Notes under the pieces: generated by a model
The model's database searches: none
Seen by the model: the letters and a program-made list of their open reading frames with translations, nothing else
Told to the model about the DNA's origin: nothing
In this document: positions 32,690-42,586 of the stretch, in pieces
How the letters are laid out: each line of letters begins with the position of its first letter
Numbering within the stretch: the stretch's first letter is position 1
Program-made: the position numbers and the translations under genes
Assembly: GCA_045578625.1 (NCBI GenBank)
Contig: JAZNKN010000023.1
Span: 1-45,808 of the forward strand
Source of the DNA: RGIG3009 sp045578625
GTDB lineage: Bacteria; Bacillota; Clostridia; Oscillospirales; Acutalibacteraceae
Length of the DNA stretch: 45,808 nt
Direction of reading: 5' to 3'

Positions 32690-34537
32690 TTATTTAACGA
32701 AGGTGCATCCGCTATCGAATTCAACTTCGCAATCGCCGGAAGAGTGCTGATAATTTTTGATAACGCCGGTAACTGTGATCACATCGCCGACCTTCAGCGC
32801 ATCGGCGCCGTCACCCTTCATGCGGTAGCACTTGATCGGCTTGTCATCAAAGCCGGTGACCACGATGGTGACAGTGATGTTGTTGTACTGAGAGCTGTAC
32901 TCCGTATCCACGGAGATGATCTTACCGGTCAGGCTGCTGGAATACGGAAGCGCTTTGCCGGGTTCCAGAGCGAATGCTGCTTCAATGATCTCGGCCGGAT
33001 CGGTGGGAACGACCACACCGCCGGACACGCGCTTGCGCATCACACAGCCCTGATCAAACTCGATCGTTCCGTTGTAGTTCTTGATACGGCCGGTAACGGT
33101 GATGGTGTCACCACCGGTGACCTTATCAATGCCGGTGCCGGTCAAACGGTAGCACAGCAATTCCTTGCCCGCCACCGTGATGTACACGCTGATGTTCTGG
33201 TACGAAGGATCATACGGCGTTTTGATGCCGGAAACCTTACCGGTCAGGGTCACATCGTAGCCCAGATCCTCACCGGAAGACAGCGCAAACGCCGCTGCGA
33301 CGATCTTTTCGGGGTCGGTCTCCTGCTTGATGGTGGTCTGGCTTGCCACGCGCTTATCCAGCGTGCAGCCAAGATCGAATTCGATCGTACCGTAGTGGCT
33401 CTTCAGGGTACCAGTAACGGTCAGCGTGTCGTTCTTGACGATCTTATCCACGCCGTTGCCCTTCAGACGGTAGCACTTGATCGGCTTATCCTCACGGCCG
33501 GCAACCTGAATGGTGACCGTGATGTTGTCAAATTCCTCATCGTACGCCTCGTTCACGGCGATGACCTTACCGGTCAGGGTCGCGGTATACGGCAGAGATT
33601 CGCCATCTTCCAGAGCATACGCAGCATCCACGATGCCGGTCATGGTAGAAGGAGGCGTAACGGAACCACCACTCGGCTTCTTAGTCGTGGTCGTGGTCGG
33701 ACCCTTGGTCGTCGTGCCGGAGGGAACGGTGGTGGAAGTGGTCGGATCGTCGGTGCCGGTGGGATCCTGCTCCGGATCTTCCGGATCTTCCGTGCTGCCC
33801 GAAATGACCTCGTCCAGCGTGCAGCCGGTCTTGAACTCGACAGAACCGGCGTTGTTGGTGATCATACCGATCACGGTGATGGTGTCGCCGACAACCAGCG
33901 CATCGGCGCCCTCGCCCTGCAGACCAACGCACAGGAGAGGCTTATCGGCCATATCGCCGACCTGGATCATCACGCTGATGTTCTTATCCGTTTCGTTCCA
34001 CGGAGTCTGAATAGCGGTGATAACACCGGTGATGGTCGCCTCGTCCTCCAGGGTCTCCCCTTCGGCCAGCTCATAAGCCTGCTCAACGACCTCAGCATCG
34101 GTCAGACCGCTGACGATGATACCCTTTACCATATAGTTGAAGTTGGCAGACTCGGTCTTGCCGTCCTTATCCTTGACGGTAGCGGTAGCAGTAAATTCGA
34201 TATCCTCTTCCGGAAGGTCGGGAATATCGATCTTCACACAGTTAGCGGTCTCCGATTCGCTGATCTTTACCGAATCGGAAGCGCCCTTGACGACCGTTAC
34301 CGTCCAGGTGACGGTGTAGCTGACACCGTCAACGGTGACTGTTGCCAGAACATCCTTGTCAGCGAGAAGCTCTACGACCTCATCCTTGCTGTCCGGCTGG
34401 TACATATTGACCAGATACGCTTTGGCATTGGCAAGATCGCTGCCGGTCGCCGGCGGGGTTTCGCTCTTCTTGCTGCAGCCCGCAAAAAGGGGCAGCATCA
34501 TGAACAAGCAGAGCAGGATCGCAATAAACTTTTTCAT
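32690..34537 (-). CDS. Lipoprotein with Ig-like domain and four OB-fold-like repeats
   Basis: A 615-residue lipoprotein: lipobox LFAGC (Cys21); an Ig-like beta domain (about 35-140, with VDGVSYTVTWTVTVVKG); one OB-fold-like repeat (147-243); a Thr/Ser/Pro-rich linker (250-298); and three more repeats (301-394, 409-500, 513-615). The repeats are clearly homologous to those of the next gene (YRLKG, VGDTITVTG, NYNGTIEF). It therefore shows the same modules at the membrane rather than at the wall. GGAGGGAG precedes the ATG. No catalytic motif was recognised. Confidence 0.85.
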   Translation of the reverse strand: MKKFIAILLCLFMMLPLFAGCSKKSETPPATGSDLANAKAYLVNMYQPDSKDEVVELLADKDVLATVTVDGVSYTVTWTVTVVKGASDSVKISESETANCVKIDIPDLPEEDIEFTATATVKDKDGKTESANFNYMVKGIIVSGLTDAEVVEQAYELAEGETLEDEATITGVITAIQTPWNETDKNISVMIQVGDMADKPLLCVGLQGEGADALVVGDTITVIGMITNNAGSVEFKTGCTLDEVISGSTEDPEDPEQDPTGTDDPTTSTTVPSGTTTKGPTTTTTKKPSGGSVTPPSTMTGIVDAAYALEDGESLPYTATLTGKVIAVNEAYDEEFDNITVTIQVAGREDKPIKCYRLKGNGVDKIVKNDTLTVTGTLKSHYGTIEFDLGCTLDKRVASQTTIKQETDPEKIVAAAFALSSGEDLGYDVTLTGKVSGIKTPYDPSYQNISVYITVAGKELLCYRLTGTGIDKVTGGDTITVTGRIKNYNGTIEFDQGCVMRKRVSGGVVVPTDPAEIIEAAFALEPGKALPYSSSLTGKIISVDTEYSSQYNNITVTIVVTGFDDKPIKCYRMKGDGADALKVGDVITVTGVIKNYQHSSGDCEVEFDSGCTFVK

Positions 34538-34557
34538 ACGTTAAACTCCCTCCACTT

Positions 34558-35928
34558 TTATTCGTACACGGTAATATCCGCGGCCGAGAACACCTTGATC
34601 TGATACGATCCGCTGAAATAATCCACGATACCTACCACGTCGATCACCTTGCCGAAGTAATCTGCCTCGGTCAGCATTGTGCCGTTGTCATCGTACAGGA
34701 CGATGGTACGAACATCGACGATCGTACCGTCAGCATCGCAGGTCAGCGTCATCGCGCCATCCGATTCGCCACCGTTATTGGTGGTATACGCACTGATAAC
34801 GCGCAAGTTCTTGAGTCTTACCGAGGTGCTCATTGCCAGCTCTGCGTATTTGAACGACTTGAGCTCGGTCTCCTCCCCTGTCAGGTCGGTATCAACCTCG
34901 ATCTCCATACTGCCGTTAAGAAGAACATCAGCGGTAACCTCAACGTTGGAGGCCTGATGACCGGAGCTGATCAGGATAGTGTTGCTGGGATCCTTCGGCT
35001 TGAACTCACGGTAGCTGAGGCCGGATACCTGCCACGTGCCGCCCGTCTCATAATAGGTAACGGTACCGACAACGCGAACGCGGTTTCCGATGGCCAAAAT
35101 GTTCAGCAGTTCACCGGTCTCATACCCGTAATACACCGACATACCGTAGTACATATCGGTCTCCGCATCGTAGTTTTCCACATACACGGAGTTGTTGTTG
35201 TTACGGGTCACAACGCCCTCAAAAGCGACCTTGGCGTTATCGTACAGCGAGATATTGGTCCGCAATTCCTTGAGGTCCAGCTCATACGCATCGCCATAGA
35301 AGAAGTCGGGGTCGTTCTCACCGGAGAACACGTGCAGTTTTTGAGTCTTCGCCTGCTGGAATGCATTCGATGCCGCCTGGCCGTACCGATCCGCGGTGGT
35401 GCCGCAAGAGATGGACAAACCGTTCTGGATAAGCTCCAGATTCAAGCAGCGGTAATCGGTGGCATCCGCCGGTTTGTACCACACCCAGACCAGATAGCGG
35501 CCGCCGGTGGAATCAACATTCCAGTTGCTGTTATCGGACTCCACGATGATCGAGGAAGCACCGGACAGCTTCTCCTTGGTAAAGGTGGAAGCCTTTTTGC
35601 CCCATTCTTCGATCTTACCGGTGGACTCCGGAGTGTTCACGCCCATATAACGGGCTTTCAGCACGCCGTCCGCGCTGATGCTTTCCGGAACATAAAAGTG
35701 GGTAGTGTCACCGTCGATATAGCTCTTGACGGTAACCTCCTGCTTTTTAGTGTCCGAATCCATATTCAACTTGGTCTGTGCCACATAATCGACCGTTGAG
35801 GCCGCGCCGGCATCGCCGGTTGGAGCAGTAGGTGCCTTGTCCTGACAGCCTGCGAAACAACAAACTGTCAAGCACAGCACCAACAGCAACGATAGTAGTT
35901 TCACATTACTTTTCATAATCGTACCCAT
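34558..35928 (-). CDS. Secreted staphylococcal-nuclease-type lipoprotein with OB-fold C-terminus
   Basis: A 456-residue lipoprotein (lipobox CFAGC, Cys28). Residues about 64-205 form a thermonuclease domain: SYIDGDTTHF with Asp72 and Asp74, KARYMGVNTPES with Arg93 and Glu101, and GGRYLVWVW with Arg144, matching the Ca2+ ligands and catalytic Arg/Glu/Arg of the family. Two OB-like segments follow (about 213-312 and 340-456, the latter with VIDVVGIVDYFSG). It should cut DNA or RNA outside the membrane. Its ATG overlaps the stop of the binding-protein gene (TAATG); a second ATG at 35916 is an alternative start. Confidence 0.88.
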   Translation of the reverse strand: MGTIMKSNVKLLSLLLVLCLTVCCFAGCQDKAPTAPTGDAGAASTVDYVAQTKLNMDSDTKKQEVTVKSYIDGDTTHFYVPESISADGVLKARYMGVNTPESTGKIEEWGKKASTFTKEKLSGASSIIVESDNSNWNVDSTGGRYLVWVWYKPADATDYRCLNLELIQNGLSISCGTTADRYGQAASNAFQQAKTQKLHVFSGENDPDFFYGDAYELDLKELRTNISLYDNAKVAFEGVVTRNNNNSVYVENYDAETDMYYGMSVYYGYETGELLNILAIGNRVRVVGTVTYYETGGTWQVSGLSYREFKPKDPSNTILISSGHQASNVEVTADVLLNGSMEIEVDTDLTGEETELKSFKYAELAMSTSVRLKNLRVISAYTTNNGGESDGAMTLTCDADGTIVDVRTIVLYDDNGTMLTEADYFGKVIDVVGIVDYFSGSYQIKVFSAADITVYE

Positions 35929-37364
35929 TAGTATTCACACTCGTCGATCGCGTCTTCAAAAGCGGTATTGATCAAGCTGTCCACCGTGCCTCCGCTCGGC
36001 ACCTCACCGCTCAAGCACTTGAGCAGCAACGCACCTACCTGCGCACGGGCCGTGGACGAGCCGTTGAACGCGGGAGACACGAAATAATCGTCACGTCCGT
36101 CGATACCGACCTGCACGCACTTGGCAACAAGATACTCATAACCGTTGCCCTTCTCAAGCCAAGCGGCATAGGTCTCGTTCTCAGTCACCGACTTCAGCAC
36201 CGGCATATAACCGGAAGCCATCGAGAACTCCGCCTGGAAATCAACGTTGGTGCAGAGAAACTTGACGAACAACCAGGAAGCCATGACCTGCTGGTCGGTA
36301 GTATCCTTGCCCTTGAGGATGCACAGGCTGGGACCCTGAGAAATAACCTTGCGGTTGCTGTTGCTGTACTGCGGGATGGGAGCAACACCCACCTCAAACG
36401 CGAAGCTGCCGTCCGTGGTGTCGTTGTTGGACATCTGGTAGGAAGCACCGCCGGAGGAACCGACACACATATAGCAACGCGTATCCGTCGTCTCAACAAA
36501 CAGGTTGGAGGTATAGCTGCCGTACAGTTCCTGAGTCGTGAAATAGCCCTTCTGATAGTACTCGCGCAGCTCCTTCACAAACGCCTTGTTCTTGTCGTTG
36601 TTGAAGAGATACTCGCCACCGTTTTCCGCACTGGTGTAGCCGGTACCCATCTGCTCGCAGAGGGTGATAAACCAGTTGTCTTCAGCATCGTAGCCCAACG
36701 GGTAGCAGGTCGGATCGATCTTCAGGATCTTATCGCAGGTATCCCACAGCTCTTTCCACGTCGTGGGAACGCTCAGGTTGTGCTTTTCAAAGAAAGTCTT
36801 GTCGTAGTACAGAACCTCCGTGGACTTGCTCAAAGGCATGGTATACATCTGGTTGTCGCCGTACGCAAGGCCTTCATTATAATAGCTGGTAATGAAATCC
36901 TTTTTCTGCGCATCGGTCAAACCAAGTCTCTCGTTCGTGCCTTTGATAACAAAATCACTGGCGATCAGGTTGTCCAGCACAACGACCGACTTGGCAATGT
37001 TGTACATCGCCACGTGATCGGGATAGCAGTACGCAATGTTGGGCTGCGTGCCGCCGGCGATCTCGGTGTTGATCTGGCCGTTGATATCAGACCAACCGCC
37101 TGCCGACTGATGGGTGATCTTGATGTTCGGATAGATCTTGTTAAACTCCGCAATGTAGGTATCGAGAACACCCTGGAGCTTAGCACCCATCGTATGGGTA
37201 AAGGTGATGCTGACTTCCTTGGTTGGATCAAAGCCTTCCGGCGGAACGACGAACGCGTCCGTCGTATTCTCCACCTGAGAGCAACCGCTCATCGAGAACA
37301 TACCAACCAGCAGGACCAGCATCGTAAGAATTGCTACGAGTCTTTTACGCATAGCTGATTTCAT
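35928..37364 (-). CDS. CUT1-type ABC transporter substrate-binding lipoprotein
   Basis: A 478-residue solute-binding lipoprotein (lipobox MSGC near residue 28). It has the family-1 pattern: VSITFTHTMGAKLQGVLDTY, FNKIYPNIKITHQSAGG, the hinge segment MPLSKSTEVLYYDKTFFEKH and PTTWKELWDTCDKI. Family members bind oligosaccharides, glycerol-3-phosphate or related polar solutes. Overlap with the nuclease gene suggests the ligand may be a product of extracellular nucleic-acid breakdown, though sugar binding is the default for the family. Two ATGs twelve bases apart are possible starts (37364 or 37352); the second leaves a cleaner signal peptide, MRKRLVAIL. Confidence 0.9.
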   Translation of the reverse strand: MKSAMRKRLVAILTMLVLLVGMFSMSGCSQVENTTDAFVVPPEGFDPTKEVSITFTHTMGAKLQGVLDTYIAEFNKIYPNIKITHQSAGGWSDINGQINTEIAGGTQPNIAYCYPDHVAMYNIAKSVVVLDNLIASDFVIKGTNERLGLTDAQKKDFITSYYNEGLAYGDNQMYTMPLSKSTEVLYYDKTFFEKHNLSVPTTWKELWDTCDKILKIDPTCYPLGYDAEDNWFITLCEQMGTGYTSAENGGEYLFNNDKNKAFVKELREYYQKGYFTTQELYGSYTSNLFVETTDTRCYMCVGSSGGASYQMSNNDTTDGSFAFEVGVAPIPQYSNSNRKVISQGPSLCILKGKDTTDQQVMASWLFVKFLCTNVDFQAEFSMASGYMPVLKSVTENETYAAWLEKGNGYEYLVAKCVQVGIDGRDDYFVSPAFNGSSTARAQVGALLLKCLSGEVPSGGTVDSLINTAFEDAIDECEY

Positions 37365-37402
37365 TCCTTTCTTTCTCTAATATAACAGACAATAACAGTC
37401 TA

Positions 37403-38299
37403 TTATCCCTTAATACCGCTGCGGCTCACCCCGGACATAATGTACTTACGCAGGCAGAGGAACACGAGAAACAGCGGGGCGGAAACGATGGCTACTGCGG
37501 CCATCTGGACCGGATAGTTCGCCTGACCGGACGTATCGGTAAAGGCGTTGCGCAAACCGTTGGTGATCATCTGGTGAGCGTCGTCGTTAGCGACCAACTT
37601 GGGCCAGATGTACGAGTTCCACGCGCCCATCATCTTAAGGATCGTGATGGAGATCAGCGTGGGCAATGCCAGCGGGATCATGACCTTCCACAGATACTTC
37701 AGATCCGAAGTACCGTCCACCTTGGCGGCGAGATACAGCTCGTTGGGGATCTGCATAAAGTTCTGGCGAAGCAGATAGATGTAGAACACACTCACCAAAA
37801 ACGGAACGATCAGTGCCGTGAAGGTGTGCATCCAGCCGAGTTGGTTGATGGTGATATAGTTGGTGATGGTAAACAGCTCACCGGGAATCATCATCGTGGC
37901 CAACAGCGCACCGAACAACGTTTCCTTCCCCTTAAACTCCAGGCGGGCAAAGGCAAACGCCGACAACACGGTGATGACGAGGCTCAACAGGGTGGAAACG
38001 ATACCGACGTAGAGGGTGTGCATAAACAAGTCACCCAGCTTGGCGGTGGTGAAGGCTTCCACGTAGTTGCCGTACATCATCTGGCGCGGCCAGAAGGTGG
38101 GAACTGCCTGGCGGTATTCCGCCAGCGTCTTGAGAGACGAAATGATCATCCAATAGAAGGGGAACAAAACGATCAGTGCCATAATGAGCAGGAAGGCATA
38201 GGTCAACGTCTTGACCAGGATCCGTACGACCTTCTGTCCTGCGGACACCTTTTGAATATCCTTTTCCTGCATAACATTGATAACAGAATTGTTAGACAT
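37403..38299 (-). CDS. CUT1 ABC transporter permease (MalG/UgpE type)
   Basis: A 298-residue permease with six helices. The cytoplasmic coupling loop LYLAAKVDGTSDLKYLWKV followed by MIPLALPTL is the EAA motif that docks on the ATPase. Start at the ATG (MSNNSVIN) because GAGAGG lies eight bases before it; the upstream GTG overlaps that site. It lies 38 bp before the binding-protein gene and 12 bp after the other permease gene. Confidence 0.93.
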   Translation of the reverse strand: MSNNSVINVMQEKDIQKVSAGQKVVRILVKTLTYAFLLIMALIVLFPFYWMIISSLKTLAEYRQAVPTFWPRQMMYGNYVEAFTTAKLGDLFMHTLYVGIVSTLLSLVITVLSAFAFARLEFKGKETLFGALLATMMIPGELFTITNYITINQLGWMHTFTALIVPFLVSVFYIYLLRQNFMQIPNELYLAAKVDGTSDLKYLWKVMIPLALPTLISITILKMMGAWNSYIWPKLVANDDAHQMITNGLRNAFTDTSGQANYPVQMAAVAIVSAPLFLVFLCLRKYIMSGVSRSGIKG

Positions 38300-38311
38300 A
38301 CGCAGCACCTC

Positions 38312-39242
38312 TCAATAATGGACGCGCTTCTTGATGACCTTATTGTTGATTAAGGTAACAACAAGAATGATCGCGAACAAGATCAGTGCCGCCGCACTGG
38401 CACGTCCCTGACGGTCACGCTCCAATGCGTCATACACGAAGCCGACCATCGTATTCAAGCGACCGGCATCGTCTGCCGGGCCCATTTTTTCACCGAAAAT
38501 GCCGATGATGCTGGAATACTCCTTGAAACCGCCGATAAAGCCGGTGATGATAACGTAAGCCAGCATCGGCGACAGCAGCGGGATCGTGATACGGGTCAAC
38601 ACACGACCGCGGGGCGTACCGTCCACCTTGGCAGCATCGTAATACTGCTTGTTGATGCTCTGCAAGCCGCCAAGCAAGATCAAAATCTTGAACGGCAAGG
38701 CGTTCCAGACGATATAAATGATCATAACGACCATGTTGGCTATGTACGACGAACCGGCGTTGATCCAGTTGATAGGCTCACCGCCAAAGAACTGAATGAC
38801 GTTATTGATGATGCCCCAGGTATCCGCCACTGCATTTCCCTGCTTGAGGCCGACGATGTTGAACATCGCGGCGAACACCATACCGATGGCGATCGAATTG
38901 GTGACGTACGGCAGGAAGAAGATGGTCTGCAGCGTTTTCTGCAACGGTTTGATCGAATTGAGAGCGACCGCGATGAGTAGAGCCAGGATCGTGGAGATCG
39001 GCACCGTTGCCACGCACAGGATCGCCGTGTTCTGCAGGCACTGCAGGAACTTTTTATATTCGATGACCTTAACAAAGTTATCAATGCCGAATTCAAAGGT
39101 GGCACCGCCGATGGCTGCCATATTTCCGTAGCCTTCCATAAAAGCCATTCTCAAGGTGTTAAAGATCGGCCAAACGGTAAACACAAGCAGCAGAACGATG
39201 GCGGGAGACAGATACAGCCACGCCTTCCATTGTTGCTTATTA

Positions 39243-39250
<8 letters not shown>
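38312..39250 (-). CDS. CUT1 ABC transporter permease (MalF/UgpA type)
   Basis: A 312-residue permease with six helices and the EAA loop YYDAAKVDGTPRGRVLTRI then TIPLLSPML. The first helix region KAWLYLSPAIVLLLVFTVWP is typical for this subunit. Its start overlaps the end of the ATPase gene by eight bases, with GAGGTG upstream, so the two are translationally coupled. Confidence 0.93.
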
Positions 39251-40355
<1,105 letters not shown>

Positions 40356-40397
40356 ACGGATTCCCTCTCATTATGAAATTTCTTTTGCTTTGGACGA

Positions 40398-41159
40398 TCA
40401 ATTGTATTCACTTTTAGCCGCCTGTTCGGCGTGGAGTGCCTTTTTATATTCGATCAGCTGCTCGCGGTTCTTAAAGATCCGCTGGCTCGCTATATCCACC
40501 GTGACTGTACCGGCCATCACATCGTGCAGCAACGAATTGGTACGCGAGGCACACAGGCAAACAAGCTCTGCCACTACCAACGCCAGCAGGACAAGCGCGC
40601 CGACGATGCCGATGGAATTGAAAAATATCATGATAATGATGTACAAGGGGATCATCAGCTCAAATACGAATTTTCCAAGCACGGTACGCACAAAGAGCTG
40701 CACGTTGCGGATCTCGATCCCCTCGATGTGCATAACACCGATACCAAATATCTTTTTGCCCAGGGTCTGTCCGTTGCCAAAAAACAACGGAACGATAAAA
40801 TCGATCACCAGTACGCCGATCAGCACCGAGAGCGTCAGGATCAGTATCGTGAGGTTGATGAGCATATTGTAGGCGTAGAGCACTGTCTCATCGCTGTTGA
40901 TCGCTTTCTGCGCATCGTTGTAATTCTGTCGCTGCTGCTCGGACAGCTCCTCATATTGTTGTTCGGTGATCTGGAATTCCACACCGTACTCGGTCTCGTA
41001 CTTAACGTACGCATCGTTCACCGTGTCCATATACCCATCGTAACCGAATACCGAGGAGAGCAGCGCCGCCAGACCTACGGCGATGATGCTGAGCAGAATA
41101 CCGTCGAAGATGGCGGCAATGATCCGTTTCCCCAGGCTGGCCTTTTGTAGATCGTTCAT
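40398..41159 (-). CDS. RDD-family membrane protein
   Basis: A 253-residue protein with the RDD layout: LGKRIIAAIFDGILLSI (Arg and Asp of the name-giving motif), a long acidic loop (about 48-90) after helix 1, then FFGNGQTLGKKIFGIGV and NSLLHDVMAGTVTV. Some RDD proteins are Na+(K+)/H+ antiporters; most are uncharacterised. It lies between the fusion enzyme and the ABC ATPase on the same strand. The ATG is chosen because the earlier GTG overlaps the upstream gene; GGGAGG is 12 bases away, so initiation may be modest. Confidence 0.8.
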   Translation of the reverse strand: MNDLQKASLGKRIIAAIFDGILLSIIAVGLAALLSSVFGYDGYMDTVNDAYVKYETEYGVEFQITEQQYEELSEQQRQNYNDAQKAINSDETVLYAYNMLINLTILILTLSVLIGVLVIDFIVPLFFGNGQTLGKKIFGIGVMHIEGIEIRNVQLFVRTVLGKFVFELMIPLYIIIMIFFNSIGIVGALVLLALVVAELVCLCASRTNSLLHDVMAGTVTVDIASQRIFKNREQLIEYKKALHAEQAAKSEYN

Positions 41160-41197
41160 CCTGTTTTCAAGCCTCCCGCCCTGATTTTCACCGCAGA

Positions 41198-42310
41198 TCA
41201 AACACACAACTTCTGACGGATCCGCTGCACGGCTTGCTCGCAGTCATCAAAAATAACGGTATAGTCGCACACCTCGGCGTTGCGGGTCTCCGCAGAGATC
41301 GCAAGCAGTCGGTTGGTCTTATCCTCGATCGAGCAATCCTTCTTCAAAATAGCCGTGATAAGCTCTTTTTTATCGCGTTTAACGTAGATCGTGGTCACGT
41401 TGGGAAAGCGGGTCTTCAACGCCATAGCGCCGCAAATATCCATCACTGTCAGCACGCGCTTACCGCTCGCCAGGATCTGCTCCACATCTGCCATACGGGA
41501 ACCGTAGGAGTGATGCGCATAGGTGGTGGACTCAAACAGCTCGCCATTATCCGACATGCGGCGGAACGTCTCGGCATCGACAAAATGATACCCACTGTTT
41601 TTCTTGCGGCACACCGTCTCATCGGTGGTGTAGCTGACCAGCTTTTCAAAGGACGGCACTTCACGGAGAAGCTCGTGAGCAATGTCATTCTTTCCGCTGC
41701 CCGAGGGTCCCACCAGAACCAGAATATCCGGACACTCCGTGACGTGCTGCTCCGGCTTGGTGCTGTAGCTGTCGGCAATGATCTCAACCAGCTTCAGGAA
41801 CTCGTCGTAGTTATTCACCGCCAGCACGCCGGTCGCCTCACTGTTCCATGGACGGCGCATCAGGATCGGGTAGGCCGCATTGGAATTCAGCACGTTGTGC
41901 ATACCGTCGTCAAACAGGATATCCACATCAATGAGATCCTTGCGGGAACCCATCAAGATATGATCCTTCGGGATCTCGGGGAACTCCTGCAGGATCCGCT
42001 GAAAACGCAGGCTCATATATTCCGGCCAGACAGCCGTGGTGACAAAGATCTCTGTCATCTGTGACAGCTTTTTCACAAACTCCCGCGCGCCGGCGATCGG
42101 CGGCTGGTTGACAAAAAAATCCGGGTCATCCATAAACTCAAAAATAGCATCCGAGCGCGTGCCGGTTCTTCCCCACCGATTGACCTCATGAATGGTCAGC
42201 GGAGGATCGAACTTGTATTTTTCATTTGCCAGATGTATGGCATACGGCACGCACTCCAACAGGAGATCGTCCACATCCAACGCCGTGGAAAGTCGAAAAC
42301 TTCTTTTCAT
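41198..42310 (-). CDS. Fusion of HAD 5'-nucleotidase-like and guanylate-kinase-like domains
   Basis: A 370-residue protein of two parts. Residues 1-180 resemble 5'(3')-deoxyribonucleotidases of the HAD type: TALDVDDLLLE (Asp12, Asp14), VTTAVWPE (motif II) and DILFDDGMHN (motif IV). Residues 195-370 resemble guanylate kinase: P-loop GPSGSGKND (201-209), VSYTTDETVC, GYHFVDAETFRRM and YGSRMADVE. The GMP-binding Arg after SYTT is Asp230 and the next Arg is also missing, so GMP may not be the substrate. It is the first gene of the minus-strand run. The ribosome site is weak. Confidence 0.8.
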   Translation of the reverse strand: MKRSFRLSTALDVDDLLLECVPYAIHLANEKYKFDPPLTIHEVNRWGRTGTRSDAIFEFMDDPDFFVNQPPIAGAREFVKKLSQMTEIFVTTAVWPEYMSLRFQRILQEFPEIPKDHILMGSRKDLIDVDILFDDGMHNVLNSNAAYPILMRRPWNSEATGVLAVNNYDEFLKLVEIIADSYSTKPEQHVTECPDILVLVGPSGSGKNDIAHELLREVPSFEKLVSYTTDETVCRKKNSGYHFVDAETFRRMSDNGELFESTTYAHHSYGSRMADVEQILASGKRVLTVMDICGAMALKTRFPNVTTIYVKRDKKELITAILKKDCSIEDKTNRLLAISAETRNAEVCDYTVIFDDCEQAVQRIRQKLCV

Positions 42311-42394
42311 ATATCGGTAACTCTCTTTCAGTTAGTCAGCCCGGAAAACGCCATTGTAAGACGATCTTATACTTCACGTAATCATACATTATGT

Positions 42395-42423
42395 ATAATA
42401 GTACAAAAGCAGAAAAAGTGCAA
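42395..42423 (-). promoter_or_regulatory. Promoter of the nucleotidase-RDD-ABC-nuclease run
   Basis: Minus strand: -35 TTGCAC (42418-42423), 17-bp spacer, -10 TATTAT (42395-42400), 85 bp before the first start codon. No comparable promoter was seen in the short gaps downstream. Confidence 0.75.
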
Positions 42424-42471
42424 GCCTATTTTTGAATATTTTGCTACATTTTTGTCGAGGTAAATCTACTC

Positions 42472-42500
42472 TTGTCATTCCCTTTTTCGAGTAGTATAAT
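42472..42500 (+). promoter_or_regulatory. Promoter of the tandem 5'-nucleotidase gene
   Basis: -35 TTGTCA (42472-42477), 17-bp spacer, -10 consensus TATAAT (42495-42500). It shares a 276-bp AT-rich intergenic region with the divergent operon promoter. Confidence 0.8.
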
Positions 42501-42586
42501 ATAGATATCTATAAATAACATTTCTTTTTTTGAACGCACATCCATTTTCGTGAATACAAAATTTCAGAAGTAGATCGGTGATCAAT

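Noticed and set aside
32657..34603. A 648-residue open frame on the plus strand opposite the OB-fold genes
   Set aside because: It mirrors the repeated minus-strand coding sequence; the minus frames have signal peptides, ribosome sites and recognisable repeats, the plus frame has none.
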